64,000 nucleotides of DNA from Simplicispira sp. 125 (GTDB lineage: Bacteria > Pseudomonadota > Gammaproteobacteria > Burkholderiales > Burkholderiaceae_C). The position numbers were made by a program, and so were the translations under genes. The stretch lies in assembly GCF_003096555.1 (NCBI RefSeq), contig NZ_QEKM01000001.1, positions 2,914,001-2,978,000 of the forward strand, in the 5' to 3' direction. This document shows positions 63,608-64,000 of the stretch, in pieces; the stretch's first letter is position 1, and each line of letters opens with the position of its first letter. The notes under the pieces were generated by a model. It was not told the DNA's origin. It saw only the letters and a program-made list of their open reading frames with translations, and did no database searches.

Positions 63608-64000
63608 TCAGCGCCCAGCTTGCTCCAGCCACTCGGCCACTTCGCGCGCCACTTGTTCGGTGGCCTGCGCCAGCGCCTGCGTGCCGCCCTGGGCATCCGG
63701 ACGGGTGGCAGGCTGGCGCACGATGAACAGGCGCTGCGCCAGCAGGTTCTCCCCCAGGGCCGAGGGCTGGGTCAGCGTGGCGCGCAGGCGCACCAGGCCA
63801 TCACTGTGCTGTGCGCTGGCAAACACCTGGCTGAACTCTTCGAGCTCCACCCGTAGCACCGCTGGCGGCTGGCCGTTGGCACGTGCGCCGGCCAGTGCCC
63901 CCGCCATGCCGATGACGGTGCGGCGCTGGCCCAGCCGGGCCTGCAGGCTCTGGCGCACCAGCTGGATGGGCGGCTGACTCCAGCGGGCGGCCTGGTAGGG
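63608..64000 (-). CDS. ABC-type transport auxiliary lipoprotein (PqiC/LptE-like fold), C-terminal part
   Basis: 131 residues from the window edge to the stop at 63608; the N-terminus with any lipobox lies beyond 64000. RWSQPPIQLVRQSLQARLGQ, then LRVELEEFSQVFASA and LVRLRATLTQPSALGENLLA match the DUF330/PqiC-type lipoprotein associated with MCE/Mla-like transporters. It is probably anchored in the outer membrane, and its MCE and ABC partners are expected outside this window. Confidence 0.75.
   Translation of the reverse strand, partial: PYQAARWSQPPIQLVRQSLQARLGQRRTVIGMAGALAGARANGQPPAVLRVELEEFSQVFASAQHSDGLVRLRATLTQPSALGENLLAQRLFIVRQPATRPDAQGGTQALAQATEQVAREVAEWLEQAGR

Overview
The window looks like chromosome from a high-GC betaproteobacterium of the Comamonadaceae (Acidovorax or a close relative). 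The support is the Burkholderiales-type housekeeping content (tkt-gap, murU-pepP, a CHASE2 cyclase, an AraC-controlled acyl-CoA operon), an IS1071 element, and at least a dozen copies of an intergenic repeat with the core gatagctgctagcgctt...aagcgctagaggc, which I associate with this family. I saw no rRNA, tRNA or CRISPR array.

Layout. (1) 1-9.2 kb: the end of a DUF4010 membrane protein, a small secreted protein, then a tightly coupled minus-strand operon: phosphoketolase, a beta-CASP metallo-hydrolase, an AMP-phosphorylase-type thymidine phosphorylase, a short PRPP synthetase and an ATP-grasp-like protein. An FNR/ANR-type box lies upstream, so the operon is probably switched on at low oxygen. 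(2) 9.2-19.7 kb: a mobile and decayed zone. It holds an IS3 remnant, a complete 3,204-bp IS1071 with 103-bp identical inverted repeats but no target duplication, an hsdM fragment cut by the IS end, a small islet of defence- or regulation-like genes (HAD domain, XRE repressor with a candidate operator, mobile mystery protein A without its partner), another IS3 fragment, an IS5-type transposase with an internal deletion, an intact IS110/IS1111-type transposase and a truncated MFS transporter. (3) 20.0-26.0 kb: a more AT-rich three-gene set (DUF6232-like, DUF6731-like and a four-helix membrane protein), followed by two Fic genes and three decayed Fic fragments. One intact Fic protein has a normal catalytic motif. 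The other has Gln in place of the catalytic His and carries phased direct repeats across its start codon.

(4) 26.1-39.1 kb: ordinary accessory and core genes (DUF1993, sbcC-sbcD, a secreted dienelactone-hydrolase-like protein, a VOC protein, a methyltransferase coupled to tapT, a RIO kinase, a GNAT enzyme, a zinc-ribbon protein, a pirin, a SlyD-like isomerase). (5) 39.2-48.0 kb: an eight-gene minus-strand operon for acyl-CoA activation and beta-oxidation-like degradation (ligase, SCPx-like thiolase, two MaoC-type hydratases, SDR, acyl-CoA dehydrogenase, CoA-transferase/racemase family protein, alpha/beta hydrolase), with a divergent AraC-type regulator. (6) 48.1-56.0 kb: an iron-type alcohol dehydrogenase, a PuuD-like amidotransferase, and an overlapping pair made of a FecR-TPR-outer-membrane-barrel protein and a CHASE2 adenylate cyclase. 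(7) 56.2-64.0 kb: an HPF/RaiA-type protein, slyX, gap and tkt with a clear hairpin terminator, murU-pepP, a secreted protein, a CsbD protein, and part of an ABC-transport auxiliary lipoprotein.

Function names come from sequence motifs and remembered family patterns. No search was run, so DUF numbers and IS names are recognition-level calls.
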